A stretch of 64,000 bases of DNA from Chlorobaculum sp. 24CR (GCF_004118635.1 NZ_SDGU01000009.1:90778-154777), one strand, 5' to 3'; positions 27,366 to 37,380 are shown, counted from the stretch's first letter. Program-made: numbers and translations. Notes: a model not told the origin generated them from the letters alone.

Positions 27366-28331
27366 TTATTTCTTGCAGAATTCCGCCTCTTTTTTATCGA
27401 GATCAAGCTGCGCCCTGAGCTCGTCAAGTGAAGCGAAACGCTTTTCGGCCCTGATGAAATCGAGCATCTTCAGGGAGAGAAACCTGCCGTACAGGTTCCC
27501 TGAAAAACCGATGATGTGGGCCTCGACCCTCACCTCGCCATTCTCGGCGACGGTCGGGCGATGGCCGATGTTCATCATGACCGGATACTCCTTGCCGTCG
27601 ATCTCGACCGTCGCCGCATAGACGCCGTGAGCCGGAAGCATTTTGCAGCTATCGGAAAGGGCGATATTCGCCGTCGGAAAGCCGATGGAACGGCCAAGCC
27701 TGTCGCCTTCAATGACCGTGCCGCTGATCGAGTAGGGCGCTCCGAGGCATTCGTCAGCCTCGCGAATCTTGGCCGATTCGAGCAATCGCCTTATTCGGGT
27801 GCTCGATACCGGCGAACCGGCGACAACCACTTCGCCGACCACATCGACGCTGAAGCCGCACGCCGCGCCAAGCTCGTGCAGCGTCTCTTCGCTGCCGCTC
27901 CGCCGCTTGCCGAAACCGTGGTCGTAGCCGACGGTGACATGGCGCGCGCCGAGCCGCTTCACGAGCACCTCGCGGATGAACGCTTCGGAGCTTGTCGAGG
28001 CGAATTGCCGGTCGAAGCGCACCACGAAGAGCAGATCGATCGGCATCGAAGCGAACTGACGGACCTTCTCGTCGAAGGTGGTCAGCAATCGCACCGCGCA
28101 CCCGCCGCCCCCTTCGAGCACGATTCTCGGATGGGGCTCGAAGGTCACGACGACGCTTCTGAGGCCGAGCTCCCTGGCGTGCCCGGTCATGCTGCCGATG
28201 ATCTTCCGGTGGCCGACATGCAGCCCGTCGAACGATCCGATGGTGACGGCCGAAGGCTCCGGCGAAAGCTGCACCGGCAACCCGGTTGCGGGATCAAGGA
28301 CCGTACTGCCCTGCAAAACTACGACGCGCAT
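27366..28331 (-). CDS. ribF: Bifunctional riboflavin kinase/FAD synthetase
   Basis: 321 residues. The N-terminal FMN adenylyltransferase half has the nucleotidyl-transferase motif TIGSFDGLHVGHRKI (His38, His41) and the FVRFD...F and YDHGFGKRRSG segments. The C-terminal riboflavin-kinase half carries YSISGTVIEGDRLGRSIGFPTANI, HGVYAATVEI and MNIGHRPTV. It makes FMN then FAD. It is embedded between truB (13-bp gap) and rpsO, a common arrangement. Confidence 0.95.
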   Translation of the reverse strand: MRVVVLQGSTVLDPATGLPVQLSPEPSAVTIGSFDGLHVGHRKIIGSMTGHARELGLRSVVVTFEPHPRIVLEGGGGCAVRLLTTFDEKVRQFASMPIDLLFVVRFDRQFASTSSEAFIREVLVKRLGARHVTVGYDHGFGKRRSGSEETLHELGAACGFSVDVVGEVVVAGSPVSSTRIRRLLESAKIREADECLGAPYSISGTVIEGDRLGRSIGFPTANIALSDSCKMLPAHGVYAATVEIDGKEYPVMMNIGHRPTVAENGEVRVEAHIIGFSGNLYGRFLSLKMLDFIRAEKRFASLDELRAQLDLDKKEAEFCKK

Positions 28332-28344
28332 ACTCCTTGCTGTT

Positions 28345-29067
28345 TTACTCTTCGATGGCCGAAGCGGCTCGGGTTATCTGGTCAACGACCTCTTCGACGC
28401 TCATCGCCTCCGAAAGCTGATGCTGACCTATCGCAACCCGTTTCAATGATTTGAGATAGCCGCCGACGCCGAGCAGTTCGCCCAGTTCATGAGCGATCAC
28501 CCGGATGTAAGCGCCCTTGGAGACATGGATGAAAAAATTGACATAGGGCAGCTCGATACCGGTGATCTCGAACCGATGAACCTCGATCCGTCGCGCCTTG
28601 CGCTCCCGCACCTCGTGGCCCTGCCGCGCCAGCTCGTAGAGCCGCTTGCCGTTGTGCCAGACCGCCGAGTGCATCGGTGGCTGCTGCATTTGCTCGCCAA
28701 TCATCGAAGCGGCGGCGGCGCGGATGGCCGTTTCGTCGAGCGCGGACACATCGCGGAGGTCGTACTCCTCGGTCTCCGTATCGTGGCTCACGGTTTTCGC
28801 TCCGAGCCTGATCGTGCCTTCGTAAGCCTTGTCGAGCAGTTCGAGTGACGAGATGGTCTTGGTCTTGCGCCCCGTGGCGAGAATCAAAAGGCCGGTCGCC
28901 CTTGGGTCGAGCGTGCCACAGTGACCCACCTTGCGCTTCGCGCCGTTGCGCTTGTACGCGCCGCGAATCTTGGCCACCACGTCGAACGAGGTCCAGCCAA
29001 GCGGCTTGTCAACCAGCAGGTAATCGCCCTCTTCGCTGAGGACGGAAGCGCGACCCTGTTCGATCAT
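28345..29067 (-). CDS. truB: tRNA pseudouridine(55) synthase TruB
   Basis: 240 residues, the short form without a C-terminal PUA extension. It has KPLGWTSFDVVAKIR and the catalytic KVGHCGTLDPRATG with Asp54. Later motifs are KAYEGTIRLGAKTVSHD, QQPPMHSAVWHNGKRLYELARQG and KGAYIRVIAHELGE. It makes the universal pseudouridine in the tRNA T-loop. It lies 27 bp after rbfA and before ribF. Confidence 0.95.
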   Translation of the reverse strand: MIEQGRASVLSEEGDYLLVDKPLGWTSFDVVAKIRGAYKRNGAKRKVGHCGTLDPRATGLLILATGRKTKTISSLELLDKAYEGTIRLGAKTVSHDTETEEYDLRDVSALDETAIRAAAASMIGEQMQQPPMHSAVWHNGKRLYELARQGHEVRERKARRIEVHRFEITGIELPYVNFFIHVSKGAYIRVIAHELGELLGVGGYLKSLKRVAIGQHQLSEAMSVEEVVDQITRAASAIEE

Positions 29068-29094
29068 CGTACTCCAGATTCCGGACAGTGCGGG

Positions 29095-29457
29095 TTACTG
29101 CTGCTCTTCATCACGGGCAGGCTTGACCGATTTGAGCAATTGCTCGATCCGGTTAGCCTGCTCGAAGAGGCGGTCTTCGTAGAACTCCAGCTCAGGAATC
29201 CGCCGGAACTGGTGGCGAATCCGCGAAGAGAGCGTTTTGCGGATCATCTTGTTTTCGGCGTGAAGGTACTCCATCACCTCGGTGCGCTGGGCCTCGGAGC
29301 CGATGACCGAAACATAGACTCTGGCGATGCCAAGGTCGGCGGTGATCCGCACCTCGGTTACGGTGGCCAGCGGGCCGCTGCGGGGCAGCTCCTTCTCAAA
29401 AATCGCGCTCAGCTCCCGCTGCAACAGCGAGGCGACTTTTTCGGTTCGTATCGACAT
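29095..29457 (-). CDS. rbfA: 30S ribosome-binding factor RbfA
   Basis: 120 residues. It is a KH-like fold protein needed for late 30S assembly. It starts MSIRTEKVASLLQRELSAIFEKEL, continues with VTEVRITADLGIARVYVSVIG, and ends in the IRHQFRRIPELEFYEDRLFEQANRIEQLL signature. It is located 21 bp after infB as in many bacteria. Confidence 0.94.
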   Translation of the reverse strand: MSIRTEKVASLLQRELSAIFEKELPRSGPLATVTEVRITADLGIARVYVSVIGSEAQRTEVMEYLHAENKMIRKTLSSRIRHQFRRIPELEFYEDRLFEQANRIEQLLKSVKPARDEEQQ

Positions 29458-29478
29458 CGATGCCCTCCTTCCGGTTGC

Positions 29479-32283
29479 TCAGAGTTTGCGTTTTTTCTCG
29501 ACGATCTTGTAGGCCTCGATCACGTCACCGACCTTGATATCGTCGTAGTTCTTCAGGCTGACGCCGCACTCGTAACCGGCATCGACCTCCTTGACGTCAT
29601 CCTTGAAGCGCTTGAGCGAGTCGAGCTGGCCGTCGAAAATCTGTACACCGTCGCGCAACAGGCGCACCTTCGCGTCGCGCGGCACCTTGCCTTCCAGCAC
29701 GTACGCACCGCCGACATTGCCCACCTTGGGCACGCGGAAGACCTGGCGGATTTCAATCGAACCGAGACTCTCCTCGTGCAGTTCGGGCGACAGCATACCT
29801 TCGAGCGCCTTCTCCACATCTTCGAGCACGTGGTAGATAACGCTGTAGAAACGCACGTCGAGATCCTCCTTCTCGGCAAGCCTCTTGGCGTTGACGTTCG
29901 GGCGCACCCTGAAGCCGATGATGATCGCATCCGAAGCGGCGGCAAGCAACACGTCAGTTTCGGTGATCTGACCCACGCCCTGGTGAATGATCTGCACCTT
30001 CACCTCTTCGTTGTGAATCTTCATCAGGCCGTCGGCGAGCGCCTGGATCGAGCCGTCGGTATCGGCTTTGATGATGACGCTGAGCTCCTTCTTGAGGCCC
30101 TCCTTGATCTGGCGGGCGATGCTGTCGAGCTTGACGCGCGTACTGCGGCGGAACTCGTGCTCGCGCTTGATGATCTGGCGTTTCTGCGCCAGGTCGCGGG
30201 CATCGCGGTCGGAAGCCATGACGGTCAGTGCGTCGCCGGACTGCGGCATATCCTCGAAACCGAGTACGCGCACCGGCGTGGAGGGACCCGCCACATGAAT
30301 GCGCTTGCCGCGCTCGTCCATGAGCGCCCTGACCTTGCCCAGCGAGTTGCCGGCCACGAACGGATCGCCAACCTTCAGGAAGCCGCGCTGCACCAGCACG
30401 GTCGAAACCACGCCCTTGCCCTTGTCGAGCTCGGACTCGACGATGATGCCGCTGGCGGGAATCTCTCTCGAATAGTTGCCTTTCAGCTCGCGGATATCAG
30501 CCTCGGTGAGCACCTTCTCCATCAGCTCGCTGATGCCGATGCCCTTCTTGGCCGAAATCTCCTGGCACTGGTTCTCGCCGCCCCAGTCCTCGACCAGCAC
30601 GCCCGCTTCGGAGAGCTGCGTCTTGATCTTTTCGACGTTGGCTTCGGGCTTGTCGATCTTGTTGAGCGCCACGACGATGGGCACGCCGGCAGCTTTGGAG
30701 TGGTTGATCGCCTCGATGGTCTGCGGCATGACACTGTCGTCGGCGGCCACGACGAGGATGACGATGTCAGTCACCTGCGCGCCGCGAGCACGCATGGCGG
30801 TGAACGCCTCGTGACCCGGCGTGTCGAGAAAGGTGATGTGGCGTCCGCCATCGAGCGATACTTCGTACGCGCCGATGTGCTGGGTGATGCCGCCCGATTC
30901 GCCCGCAACCACGTTGCTCCGGCGGATGTAGTCGAGCAGCGAGGTCTTGCCGTGATCGACATGGCCCATGATGGTCACCACCGGCGGGCGGGTCTCCATA
31001 TCTTCCGATTCGTCAACCTGCTCCACGGTCGTGGTCGCCTCGACCTCCGTGGTGAACTCGATGTCGAAACCGAATTCGAGCGCGATCAGCTCGATGCTCT
31101 CCTTGTCGAGACGCTGGTTGATGGTCACGAACTTGCCGAGCGTGAAGCACTTCTGGATAATCTCTTTGGCGGTCAACCCCATCAGTTCGGCAAGCTCGTG
31201 CGGCGAGGCGTACTCGGTGACGCGGATAAGGCTCCTTTCGGCCTCGCGCATCGCCTCGGCCTCCTCGTACTCGCGCTCGCGCTCCATGCGACGCATCTTG
31301 CGGAACTTCTGGCGGGAACCAGTCGAACTGCTGTCGTCCATGCCACTGATGGTGCTCTTGATATTCTTGGAGATGACCTTATCGTCAACCTCGACCTTCT
31401 TTTTCTTCTTGCCCTTCTTTTTCTTGCTGTCGGCGGCATCACTGCCTCCGGTCGAAGTCCCGCCCTCTCCCGCTGGTTTGGCAGCTTTTTTCTTGGCGGC
31501 CTCCTCTGCGCCAGCGGCTGGAGAAGAGGCGTTTTCAAACTCTCCCTTCAGTTCGGCGGCATTCTCCTTGAAGCTCTTCTTGCGAGACTTCTTCTTCCTG
31601 TCGGAGCCACTCGACACATCGATGGTGCCGAGCACCGTCAGGCCGCCGATCTTTTGCGGCGCTTCGTAGGTCTTCATCGATTCGGGCAGGGTCTGCACCA
31701 GGAACTGGGAGGGAGCCTCAACAGGCTCCGGAACAGCGGCGGCCTCCGGAACGGGCGGTTCTTCGGCGACAACAGGCTGCGCCTCGGCCACAGGCTCGAC
31801 GGGCGGCTCGGCGGGCGCTGATTCTTTGGCGACCGGCTCGACGGCAACGGGTTCCGGCTGTGGCGGCGCGGGAGCGACCGGAGGGGCGGCGGGCGGCTCG
31901 GCGGCGACAGGCCTGGCGACGGCTTCCGGAGGAACCTCGATTCTGAGTTCAGGCACGGGCGCGACAGGCGCTGGCGGCGGGACGCTGCTCAGGCTCTCTT
32001 TGAGCTGCTGCTCCTTCTCGTACGCTTTGCGCGACTGCTCTTCGAGCCTGGTCAGGCGCTTCTGCTTTTCAGCCCTGATCTTGCGGGTCTCATCGACCTG
32101 CTTTTTCTCCTGGCTGAAGTTGCCGAAAATCATGTCGCGCATCTCCTCCTCCACCATTGAAGAGGTGGACGCTACCTTGCCTCCCTCCTGCTTGACAAAG
32201 TGCAGCACCTCCTGGGGACTGACTTGCAGCTCCCTGGCAATATCACTGATTCGGAATCTTCTTTGCTTTTCCTCGATAGCCAT
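29479..32283 (-). CDS. infB: Translation initiation factor IF-2
   Basis: 934 residues. The start at 32283 ([20 protein letters not shown]) is preceded by a strong GGAGAGG site. The IF2_N helix domain (1-50) and a charged coiled region lead into a Pro/Ala/Glu-rich low-complexity linker (about 120-215) and a Lys-rich stretch, then a second IF2_N-like region. The GTPase G domain has G1 GHVDHGKT (440-447), G3 DTPGHEAF and G4 NKID. Domains II to IV follow, ending in the fMet-tRNA-binding domain ([26 protein letters not shown]). It guides fMet-tRNA to the P site. Operon order is nusA-infB-rbfA. Confidence 0.97.
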   Translation of the reverse strand: MAIEEKQRRFRISDIARELQVSPQEVLHFVKQEGGKVASTSSMVEEEMRDMIFGNFSQEKKQVDETRKIRAEKQKRLTRLEEQSRKAYEKEQQLKESLSSVPPPAPVAPVPELRIEVPPEAVARPVAAEPPAAPPVAPAPPQPEPVAVEPVAKESAPAEPPVEPVAEAQPVVAEEPPVPEAAAVPEPVEAPSQFLVQTLPESMKTYEAPQKIGGLTVLGTIDVSSGSDRKKKSRKKSFKENAAELKGEFENASSPAAGAEEAAKKKAAKPAGEGGTSTGGSDAADSKKKKGKKKKKVEVDDKVISKNIKSTISGMDDSSSTGSRQKFRKMRRMEREREYEEAEAMREAERSLIRVTEYASPHELAELMGLTAKEIIQKCFTLGKFVTINQRLDKESIELIALEFGFDIEFTTEVEATTTVEQVDESEDMETRPPVVTIMGHVDHGKTSLLDYIRRSNVVAGESGGITQHIGAYEVSLDGGRHITFLDTPGHEAFTAMRARGAQVTDIVILVVAADDSVMPQTIEAINHSKAAGVPIVVALNKIDKPEANVEKIKTQLSEAGVLVEDWGGENQCQEISAKKGIGISELMEKVLTEADIRELKGNYSREIPASGIIVESELDKGKGVVSTVLVQRGFLKVGDPFVAGNSLGKVRALMDERGKRIHVAGPSTPVRVLGFEDMPQSGDALTVMASDRDARDLAQKRQIIKREHEFRRSTRVKLDSIARQIKEGLKKELSVIIKADTDGSIQALADGLMKIHNEEVKVQIIHQGVGQITETDVLLAAASDAIIIGFRVRPNVNAKRLAEKEDLDVRFYSVIYHVLEDVEKALEGMLSPELHEESLGSIEIRQVFRVPKVGNVGGAYVLEGKVPRDAKVRLLRDGVQIFDGQLDSLKRFKDDVKEVDAGYECGVSLKNYDDIKVGDVIEAYKIVEKKRKL

Positions 32284-32369
32284 TGGCCTCTCCTGGATGA
32301 TTATCCTCTTGCCGGAATTCCGCCACAATCCGCCGCCCTGACGCCTGTCTGGAAATCCCGTGGTAATTC

Positions 32370-34007
32370 TCAGTTTGTTTCTTCGTCCGGGCGCTCTTCG
32401 GAATTCAGGCTCTCACCCGTATCGATGTTCTCGCCCATGTCCATGGCGTCGCCCGTATCGATGTTCTCGCCCATGTCCAAGCTCTCGCCCATGAGCAACC
32501 GTTCGCGACTATCGTCGAGCAGCGACTTCAGATCCTCCTCGCTGAACTGCTCGCGAACCGTGCGGTAAATGGTTTCGGCAATCTTCTTCCAGTAGCGCTT
32601 TTCGTCGTCGGTAATCCGGCGCTCCCGAGGCTTTACCGGTTTGCGCCCCTTGTTGAAAACAAACAGCTCTTCGGTTTTCGGCGCGCCGACCAGCGCCTCC
32701 TCGATCTTTTCGACGCCCCCCTGCAAAATCTTTTTCGCTGTGTCGAGCCCGCCGTCGAGCAACTGGTAGATCATGTCGTCGCCGAACTCCTCGCGGAACT
32801 CGATGATGTCGATGTCGTTCGGATCTTCGAGCGACTTGTCGATCACGTCGCGATAGACGTCGATTTCGTAACCGGTCAGCTTTTCAGCCAGATGAATGTT
32901 GTTGCCGTTCTTGCCGATAGCGTACTTGATCTGGTCTGGCTTGAGCATGACGCGCGCCTTGCGGGTCTTCATGTCGGCGTGTACGGTCATCGGGTCGATC
33001 TTGGCCGGCTGGAGCGCACGAGCGATGAACACCTGCGGCTCGTCGGTGTAGTAGATGACGTCAATATTCTCGTTGTTCAGCTCCTTGACGATGCTCTGGA
33101 TGCGCTTGCCGCGATAGCCGACCGTCGCGCCGACCGGGTCGATGCGCGAGCTGGTCGATTCGACGGCCACTTTGGCTCGCTCGCCCGGTACGCGAGCGAT
33201 GCCCTTGATGACGATCAAGCCGTCGAGAATCTCCGGAACCTCGCTTTCAAAAAGCTTGTAAAGAAAGCGGTCGTCAACGCGCGAAACAATCACCTTCATG
33301 CCGCCGTCCGGTTTTTCGCGCTCCTCGACCGTGCCGTCGTCGTTGCGCAACTTGACCTTTTCGCGCTCGATGCGCTTGACGTAAAGCTTCATGCGCGGCG
33401 TGCGGCGCGGATTGTCCTTCTTCATCATCTCCGACTTCGGCAGCACCAGCTCGACGCGGTGATCCTTGGAGGTGTTGTAGGTGAAGATCACCTCGTTCGA
33501 GCGCACCTGATAGACCTCTCCGGCCACCACCTCGCCCACCTTTTCGAGGCAGTCCTCGTAAACGGCCAGACGCTCCAGGTCGCGCACCTTTTTCTGCACC
33601 GACTGCTTGATGATCTGTATCGACTTGCGGGTCAGGTAATCGTCGAGCTTGATCGGCCCTTCTTCGTAATAGTCGCCAAGTTCGAGCGAATCATCGATCT
33701 TGCGAACCTCGTTGATATCGATTTCGATGGTCGGAAGATCGACGTCATCGACAATTTTTTTCAGAATATAGACCTCGAAATCGCCGCGCTCCGGATTGAT
33801 GAAAATATTGGACTCCACCTCTGGATCGTAATCTTTCCTGAGCTGTTTCTGGATGATCTCCTTGAGCAGGTCGGCAATGTCCATCTTGACCGCGGCGCTT
33901 TCGGAGCGCTTGTCCAGAAAGATCTTCGACTGCTCGATTTCACCGAAAGCGCTCGCAATCTGCGCTTTCTGATCCTGAGTTTCACCCTTTAGCTGCTTTC
34001 TTGGCAT
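32370..34007 (-). CDS. nusA: Transcription elongation/termination factor NusA, with repeat tail
   Basis: 545 residues from the ATG at 34007. The N-terminal RNA polymerase-binding domain (1-130), the S1 domain (GEVVAGEVYQVRSNEVIF) and two KH domains (GATVGYRGKRIQSIVKELNNENIDVIYY and KYAIGKNGNNIHLAEKLTGYEIDVY) are in order. The tail is unusual: instead of E. coli-type acidic repeats it ends in a 12-residue repeat (LDMGENIDTG, DAMDMGENIDTG, then ESLNSEERPDE), encoded by near-identical 36-bp units. It is the second gene of the rimP operon. Confidence 0.96.
   Translation of the reverse strand: MPRKQLKGETQDQKAQIASAFGEIEQSKIFLDKRSESAAVKMDIADLLKEIIQKQLRKDYDPEVESNIFINPERGDFEVYILKKIVDDVDLPTIEIDINEVRKIDDSLELGDYYEEGPIKLDDYLTRKSIQIIKQSVQKKVRDLERLAVYEDCLEKVGEVVAGEVYQVRSNEVIFTYNTSKDHRVELVLPKSEMMKKDNPRRTPRMKLYVKRIEREKVKLRNDDGTVEEREKPDGGMKVIVSRVDDRFLYKLFESEVPEILDGLIVIKGIARVPGERAKVAVESTSSRIDPVGATVGYRGKRIQSIVKELNNENIDVIYYTDEPQVFIARALQPAKIDPMTVHADMKTRKARVMLKPDQIKYAIGKNGNNIHLAEKLTGYEIDVYRDVIDKSLEDPNDIDIIEFREEFGDDMIYQLLDGGLDTAKKILQGGVEKIEEALVGAPKTEELFVFNKGRKPVKPRERRITDDEKRYWKKIAETIYRTVREQFSEEDLKSLLDDSRERLLMGESLDMGENIDTGDAMDMGENIDTGESLNSEERPDEETN
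32416..32487 (-). repeat. 36-bp tandem repeat in the nusA tail
   Basis: Two 36-bp units (32416-32451 and 32452-32487) are identical for about the first 28 bases and differ at the end. They encode the repeated acidic dodecapeptide with core MGENIDTG. A diverged partial unit follows. Confidence 0.85.
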
Positions 34008-34074
34008 CGCTGTGTGATCTTTATTTGTAATAAAATAGTCTGCGATTCGTTCTTGCACTTCACGGAACCAGGAC

Positions 34075-34608
34075 TTACAAACCGGTCTGCACGACCGCCT
34101 TGACGACGTCGGCAAGGCGAAGCGTCACCGGCGCTTCGCCGGCGCTTCTCTTTTTGCGGCCCTCTTTGACAGCCTCGATGGTGATCGACGGCGCCTCCTC
34201 CTCCCCAGCACCGACGGCAGCTTCGAGCAGGCGGCCCGTAATCTCTTTAGGCTGAGCCTCCCCGTCCAGGTAATTGACCCGTATCAAACGTCCCAGATGT
34301 CGCAGGTACTGGCGCTGAACCTTGACTGGCTCGCCAATGCCGGGTGACGAGACCATGAGATCGAAATCTCCTTCCGCCAGCATGATATTGTCTTGGCAAA
34401 CCTCCAGACGCGCCCTGATGGCGCGGCTCAACTTCGCGCACTGACCGATGCTGACGCCTTTGTCGGTATCGACGGTCAGCTCTATTTTTCTGCCGCCAGC
34501 GCGAATGACGGCTTCGACAACGTACATCTCGTCGCCGGTTGCGGCAGCAAGGTCGGCGATCGACTCGCCAATCGCCTTGTGTATCAACTCATCCATCATC
34601 GCGTTCAT
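34075..34608 (-). CDS. rimP: Ribosome maturation factor RimP
   Basis: 177 residues. The N-terminal domain has the VVEAVIRAGGRKIELTVDTDKGVSIGQCAKLSRAI core and DFDLMVSSPGIGEPVKVQRQYLRHLGRLIRVNYL, both typical of RimP. The SH3-like C-terminal domain ends ADVVKAVVQTGL. The start is taken at 34608; ATGs at 34599 and 34596 are alternatives. RimP helps 30S assembly around S12/S19. It is the first gene of the rimP-nusA-infB-rbfA-truB-ribF-rpsO operon. Confidence 0.9.
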   Translation of the reverse strand: MNAMMDELIHKAIGESIADLAAATGDEMYVVEAVIRAGGRKIELTVDTDKGVSIGQCAKLSRAIRARLEVCQDNIMLAEGDFDLMVSSPGIGEPVKVQRQYLRHLGRLIRVNYLDGEAQPKEITGRLLEAAVGAGEEEAPSITIEAVKEGRKKRSAGEAPVTLRLADVVKAVVQTGL

Positions 34609-34628
34609 CAACTCGAATTTCCGAAAAC

Positions 34629-34653
34629 AAAAAAGTGGGGATACCCCACTTTC
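34629..34653 (-). terminator. Terminator-like hairpin in the rimP leader
   Basis: A perfect 9-bp stem (34632-34640 with 34644-34652) and 3-nt loop, followed on the minus strand by a T6 tract. It lies only 20 bp upstream of the rimP start and downstream of another terminator. It could be a second terminator or an attenuator controlling the operon. Confidence 0.65.
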
Positions 34654-34700
34654 AGAAACTTTGCTTCTAACAGGCCAGTGCTCCAGTGAGCCACAATGTA

Positions 34701-34750
34701 CAAAAAAAGCGCGCACATGTCAAACAGCTATCTCGCAATCGGCGCGCTTT
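34701..34750 (-). terminator. Terminator of the DUF4834-like gene
   Basis: AAAGCGCGC (34706-34714) pairs with GCGCGCTTT (34742-34750) across a 27-nt loop, followed on the minus strand by T7. It begins at the stop codon of the small membrane-protein gene. Confidence 0.65.
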
Positions 34751-34955
34751 ACTCCTTTTGTTTGATCTGGCTGTCGATCACCTCGTACTCCGCCTCCTCG
34801 ACCTGCGCGCGGCTGCCGGAAGAGGAAAAGGTCGAAGAGCCACTGGCGCGTCGTTCGCTCTGATTGCCACCAATAAAAGTGGTGAAACGAAAGATCCGTC
34901 CCACAAGCCGCAAGGCCAGCCACAGAGCGATGAGAAGAAGTATGAATTTCAGCAT
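34749..34955 (-). CDS. Small membrane protein, DUF4834-like
   Basis: 68 residues. One N-terminal membrane helix (LKFILLLIALWLALRLVGRIF) is followed by a Ser-rich linker and an EAEYEVIDSQIKQKE end, a layout like the DUF4834 proteins of Bacteroidota. The function is unknown. It lies ahead of rimP but is separated from it by two terminator-like hairpins, so it is probably a separate transcript. Confidence 0.6.
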   Translation of the reverse strand: MLKFILLLIALWLALRLVGRIFRFTTFIGGNQSERRASGSSTFSSSGSRAQVEEAEYEVIDSQIKQKE

Positions 34956-35355
34956 AATGTTGTATCAAAAGAAAAATGACGAAGACTGGTCATCGCGAGC
35001 CATCCCGACTTGTCGGGACGTGGCGATCCACTTGCATTCAGGCGGGCTTTAGCCCGTCGGACATTCGGTTGTCTTACATTCAAATTGCCCTGGCTTTCAA
35101 GCCGGGGAGAGCCAGTCATAAAAAATATCCGGGCTTTAGCCCAATCTCTTGCCGCCTGTTTCCACCAATATCTTTGCTGTGTGCCTGCACTGGCTCCGCA
35201 TGGATTGCCGCGTCGCGTTGCTTCTCGCAATGAACAGACTGATGAAGAGGACGGGCACAAGACCCGTCCCTACAGTCGAAAATGATTGGTTTTTGTCTGG
35301 ATAATCATGTTCAATATCCGTGTGCAGTGACATCGACAAAACTTTCCCGGAGATC
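34956..35355. repeat. REP-like repeat cluster, no gene
   Basis: A 400-bp spacer filled with short palindromes. A composite element TCATCGCGAGC...CGTGGCGATCC encloses CCCGACTTGTCGGG (35004-35017). An inverted relative, ATTGCCGCGTCGCGTT followed by CTCGCAATGA, lies at 35203-35232. Two GGGCTTTAGCCC palindromes are at 35044-35055 and 35131-35142, and GACGGG/CCCGTC arms at 35250-35268. The CATTGCGAG/GGCAATCC type is a widespread REP-like family. No protein-like frame was found. Confidence 0.65.
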
Positions 35356-35598
35356 TTACCACTCGCCAAGCAGCTCGACGAGGCGGCTTTTGTCGATCCG
35401 GTGTTTGAAGGCCACCTGGCCATCGACAAGGATAACCGGAATGTCGAGGCCGTAGCGTTCGACGAGATCGGCGCTGCCGGAAATATCGCACTTTTCGATC
35501 TCGAACGGAATCTGCCTCCTCGCCTCGTCGAGCACTTCGAGCGCCGCGTCGCAGAGGCAGCACTCCGGCTTGCCGTAAATCGTGACCCGAGGCTTCAC
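35356..35598 (-). CDS. Glutaredoxin-like (DUF836) thioredoxin-fold protein
   Basis: 80 residues. [24 protein letters not shown] gives a CCLC redox motif (CxxC as Cys14-Cys17 with an extra Cys13). The fold continues with [12 protein letters not shown], a cis-Pro segment [12 protein letters not shown], and a C-terminal helix. It is probably a small thiol-disulfide protein. Its ATG overlaps the hisS stop (ATGA, 35595-35598), so it is translationally coupled to hisS. Confidence 0.85.
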   Translation of the reverse strand: MKPRVTIYGKPECCLCDAALEVLDEARRQIPFEIEKCDISGSADLVERYGLDIPVILVDGQVAFKHRIDKSRLVELLGEW

Positions 35599-36887
35599 GG
35601 CCTCTGCGACTCCCGCGCCGCCGGTTCGCGCAGCACTTCGATGATGGCGTCGAGATCGAGCGCGGTCTGCTCGGAGGTCTCGAGATTCTTGAGCGCATAG
35701 ACGCCCGACTCGAACTCCGACTGGCCGACGAAGAGCGCATAGGCTGAACCGATGCGGTTGGCGTCGCGCATCTGCGCCTTCATGCTCCTTCCGGCCAGAT
35801 CGATCTCCGTCTGAATGCCCGCCTTGCGCAGCCGGAAAGCGACCTGCATGGCATGGCTGGCAAGCTCCTGCTGTTGTATGACGACAGAAACGAGCGGACC
35901 GTGCGGATTGAGCGTTGCGAACAACCCTTGCTTCTCCATGACGATCATGAGCCGCTCCATGCCGACGGCGAACCCGACCGCCGGAAGATCGTGCGGCGAT
36001 CCGAGTTCACGCGCCAGGCCGTCGTAGCGCCCGCCGCCGCCGATGGCGTCCTGCGCGCCAAGCTCGGAGCTGGTCACCTCGAACGCCGCGTGGCAATAAT
36101 AATCGAGTCCGCGCACCAGCAGATGGTCGATGTCGTAGGCGATGCCCCGGTCGTCAAGGTAAGCGAGCACCGCTTCAAACTCCGCCACCGCCTCCGGCTT
36201 GAGCGAAGCGTAGAGCCTCGGCGCTCCGGCGATCATCTCCTTCAGCGCGGGATTTTTGGAGTCGAGGATGCGCAGCGGGTTCTTTTCGAGCCGCTCCTTC
36301 GACGGCTCGTCGAGCTCCGACTCGTAGGGCTGGAAGTAGGCCCGGAGCGCCTCGCGGTAGCGGGCGCGGTCATCGAGGTCGCCGAGCGAGTTGATGCGCA
36401 GCCGCAAGCCGTGCAGGCCGAGCGTGTCGAACACCTGCATCATGAAGGTCAGCGCCTCCGACACCGCCGCCGGGCTGGAGACGCCGAGCAGCTCCGCGCC
36501 GAACTGCGTGAACTGGCGCTGGCGTCCGGCCTGCGGACGCTCCTTGCGGAACAGATCGCTGATGTACCAGAGCTTGTGCACCGGCGACTGCGAGAGGAGA
36601 TTCTTCTGCAAGCAGGCGCGCATCACCCCGGCGGTCATCTCCGGACGGAGCGTCAGGGAGCGTCCGTTGGGGTCGGGAAGAAAGGTGAACATCTCCTTGC
36701 CAACAATGTCGGTGGTCGCGCCGATACCCCGCTGGAACAGCTCGGTATATTCGAAGGCAGGCGTGCGGATTTCGCTGAATCCGTACAGCGCGGCCACCGA
36801 GTGAACAACCCTCTCGACATGGTGCCATCTTGAAATCTCATCAGGGAAAATATCTCTTGTCCCTTTCACTGCCTGAAACTGCGTCAT
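35595..36887 (-). CDS. hisS: Histidyl-tRNA synthetase
   Basis: 430 residues from the ATG at 36887 ([17 protein letters not shown]). This class II synthetase has [33 protein letters not shown] (motif 1 region), [17 protein letters not shown] and the motif 2 loop [23 protein letters not shown]. The His-specific [16 protein letters not shown] and motif 3 [13 protein letters not shown] follow. The C-terminal anticodon-binding domain has the [30 protein letters not shown] segment. It follows the PTS IIA gene by 22 bp. Confidence 0.96.
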   Translation of the reverse strand: MTQFQAVKGTRDIFPDEISRWHHVERVVHSVAALYGFSEIRTPAFEYTELFQRGIGATTDIVGKEMFTFLPDPNGRSLTLRPEMTAGVMRACLQKNLLSQSPVHKLWYISDLFRKERPQAGRQRQFTQFGAELLGVSSPAAVSEALTFMMQVFDTLGLHGLRLRINSLGDLDDRARYREALRAYFQPYESELDEPSKERLEKNPLRILDSKNPALKEMIAGAPRLYASLKPEAVAEFEAVLAYLDDRGIAYDIDHLLVRGLDYYCHAAFEVTSSELGAQDAIGGGGRYDGLARELGSPHDLPAVGFAVGMERLMIVMEKQGLFATLNPHGPLVSVVIQQQELASHAMQVAFRLRKAGIQTEIDLAGRSMKAQMRDANRIGSAYALFVGQSEFESGVYALKNLETSEQTALDLDAIIEVLREPAARESQRP

Positions 36888-36909
36888 AGCTGCCTTGCGG
36901 TCGTCAATA

Positions 36910-37380
36910 TTAAATCTGGGGTAAATCCTTCTCCTCTTCGCGGAAAAGGTCGAGAACGTCGCCGGGCGTCGTCGCTTCGATGAGCTTGCGACGCACGTCG
37001 TCGCGCCCGGCGAGCCGGGTGATGCGTCCGAGCAGCTTGAGGTGCTCGGCGAGCATGGTCTCGGGCGTGGCGAGCAGAAAGACGATCTTGACCGGCTGGT
37101 TGTCGATCGACTCGAAATCCACCTCACCCGAAAGCGTCACCAGCGCCAGCACCGGTTCGCTCACGGCGGAGGTCTTGGCGTGAGGCAACCCGATGTTCTT
37201 GCCAATACCCGTGGACATTTCTCGCTCCCGCTTTCGGACATCCTCGGCAAGCTGTTTGACATCCCTGACCTTGTCATGACCGGCCACCATGGTGAGCAAT
37301 GTATCGATCACCTCTTCCTTGGAGCTGGAGTCGAGATTCAGGTTGATGTGCTTTTCTGTAAGAAGGGCTTCTATTTTCAT
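36910..37380 (-). CDS. PTS IIA-type (PtsN-like) regulatory domain protein
   Basis: 156 residues from the ATG at 37380. It is a single EIIA(fructose/nitrogen) domain: [17 protein letters not shown], then [20 protein letters not shown] with the phosphorylatable His in [37 protein letters not shown], and the [34 protein letters not shown] helix. No sugar permease is nearby, so a regulatory PtsN-like role is more likely than sugar uptake. It lies upstream of hisS. Confidence 0.88.
   Translation of the reverse strand: MKIEALLTEKHINLNLDSSSKEEVIDTLLTMVAGHDKVRDVKQLAEDVRKREREMSTGIGKNIGLPHAKTSAVSEPVLALVTLSGEVDFESIDNQPVKIVFLLATPETMLAEHLKLLGRITRLAGRDDVRRKLIEATTPGDVLDLFREEEKDLPQI

Noticed and set aside
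28921..31821. A 966-residue open frame on the plus strand opposite infB
   Set aside because: It mirrors infB, which has complete IF-2 domains. The plus-strand product is His/Arg/Leu-rich without any family motif, as expected for the antisense of GC-rich coding DNA.
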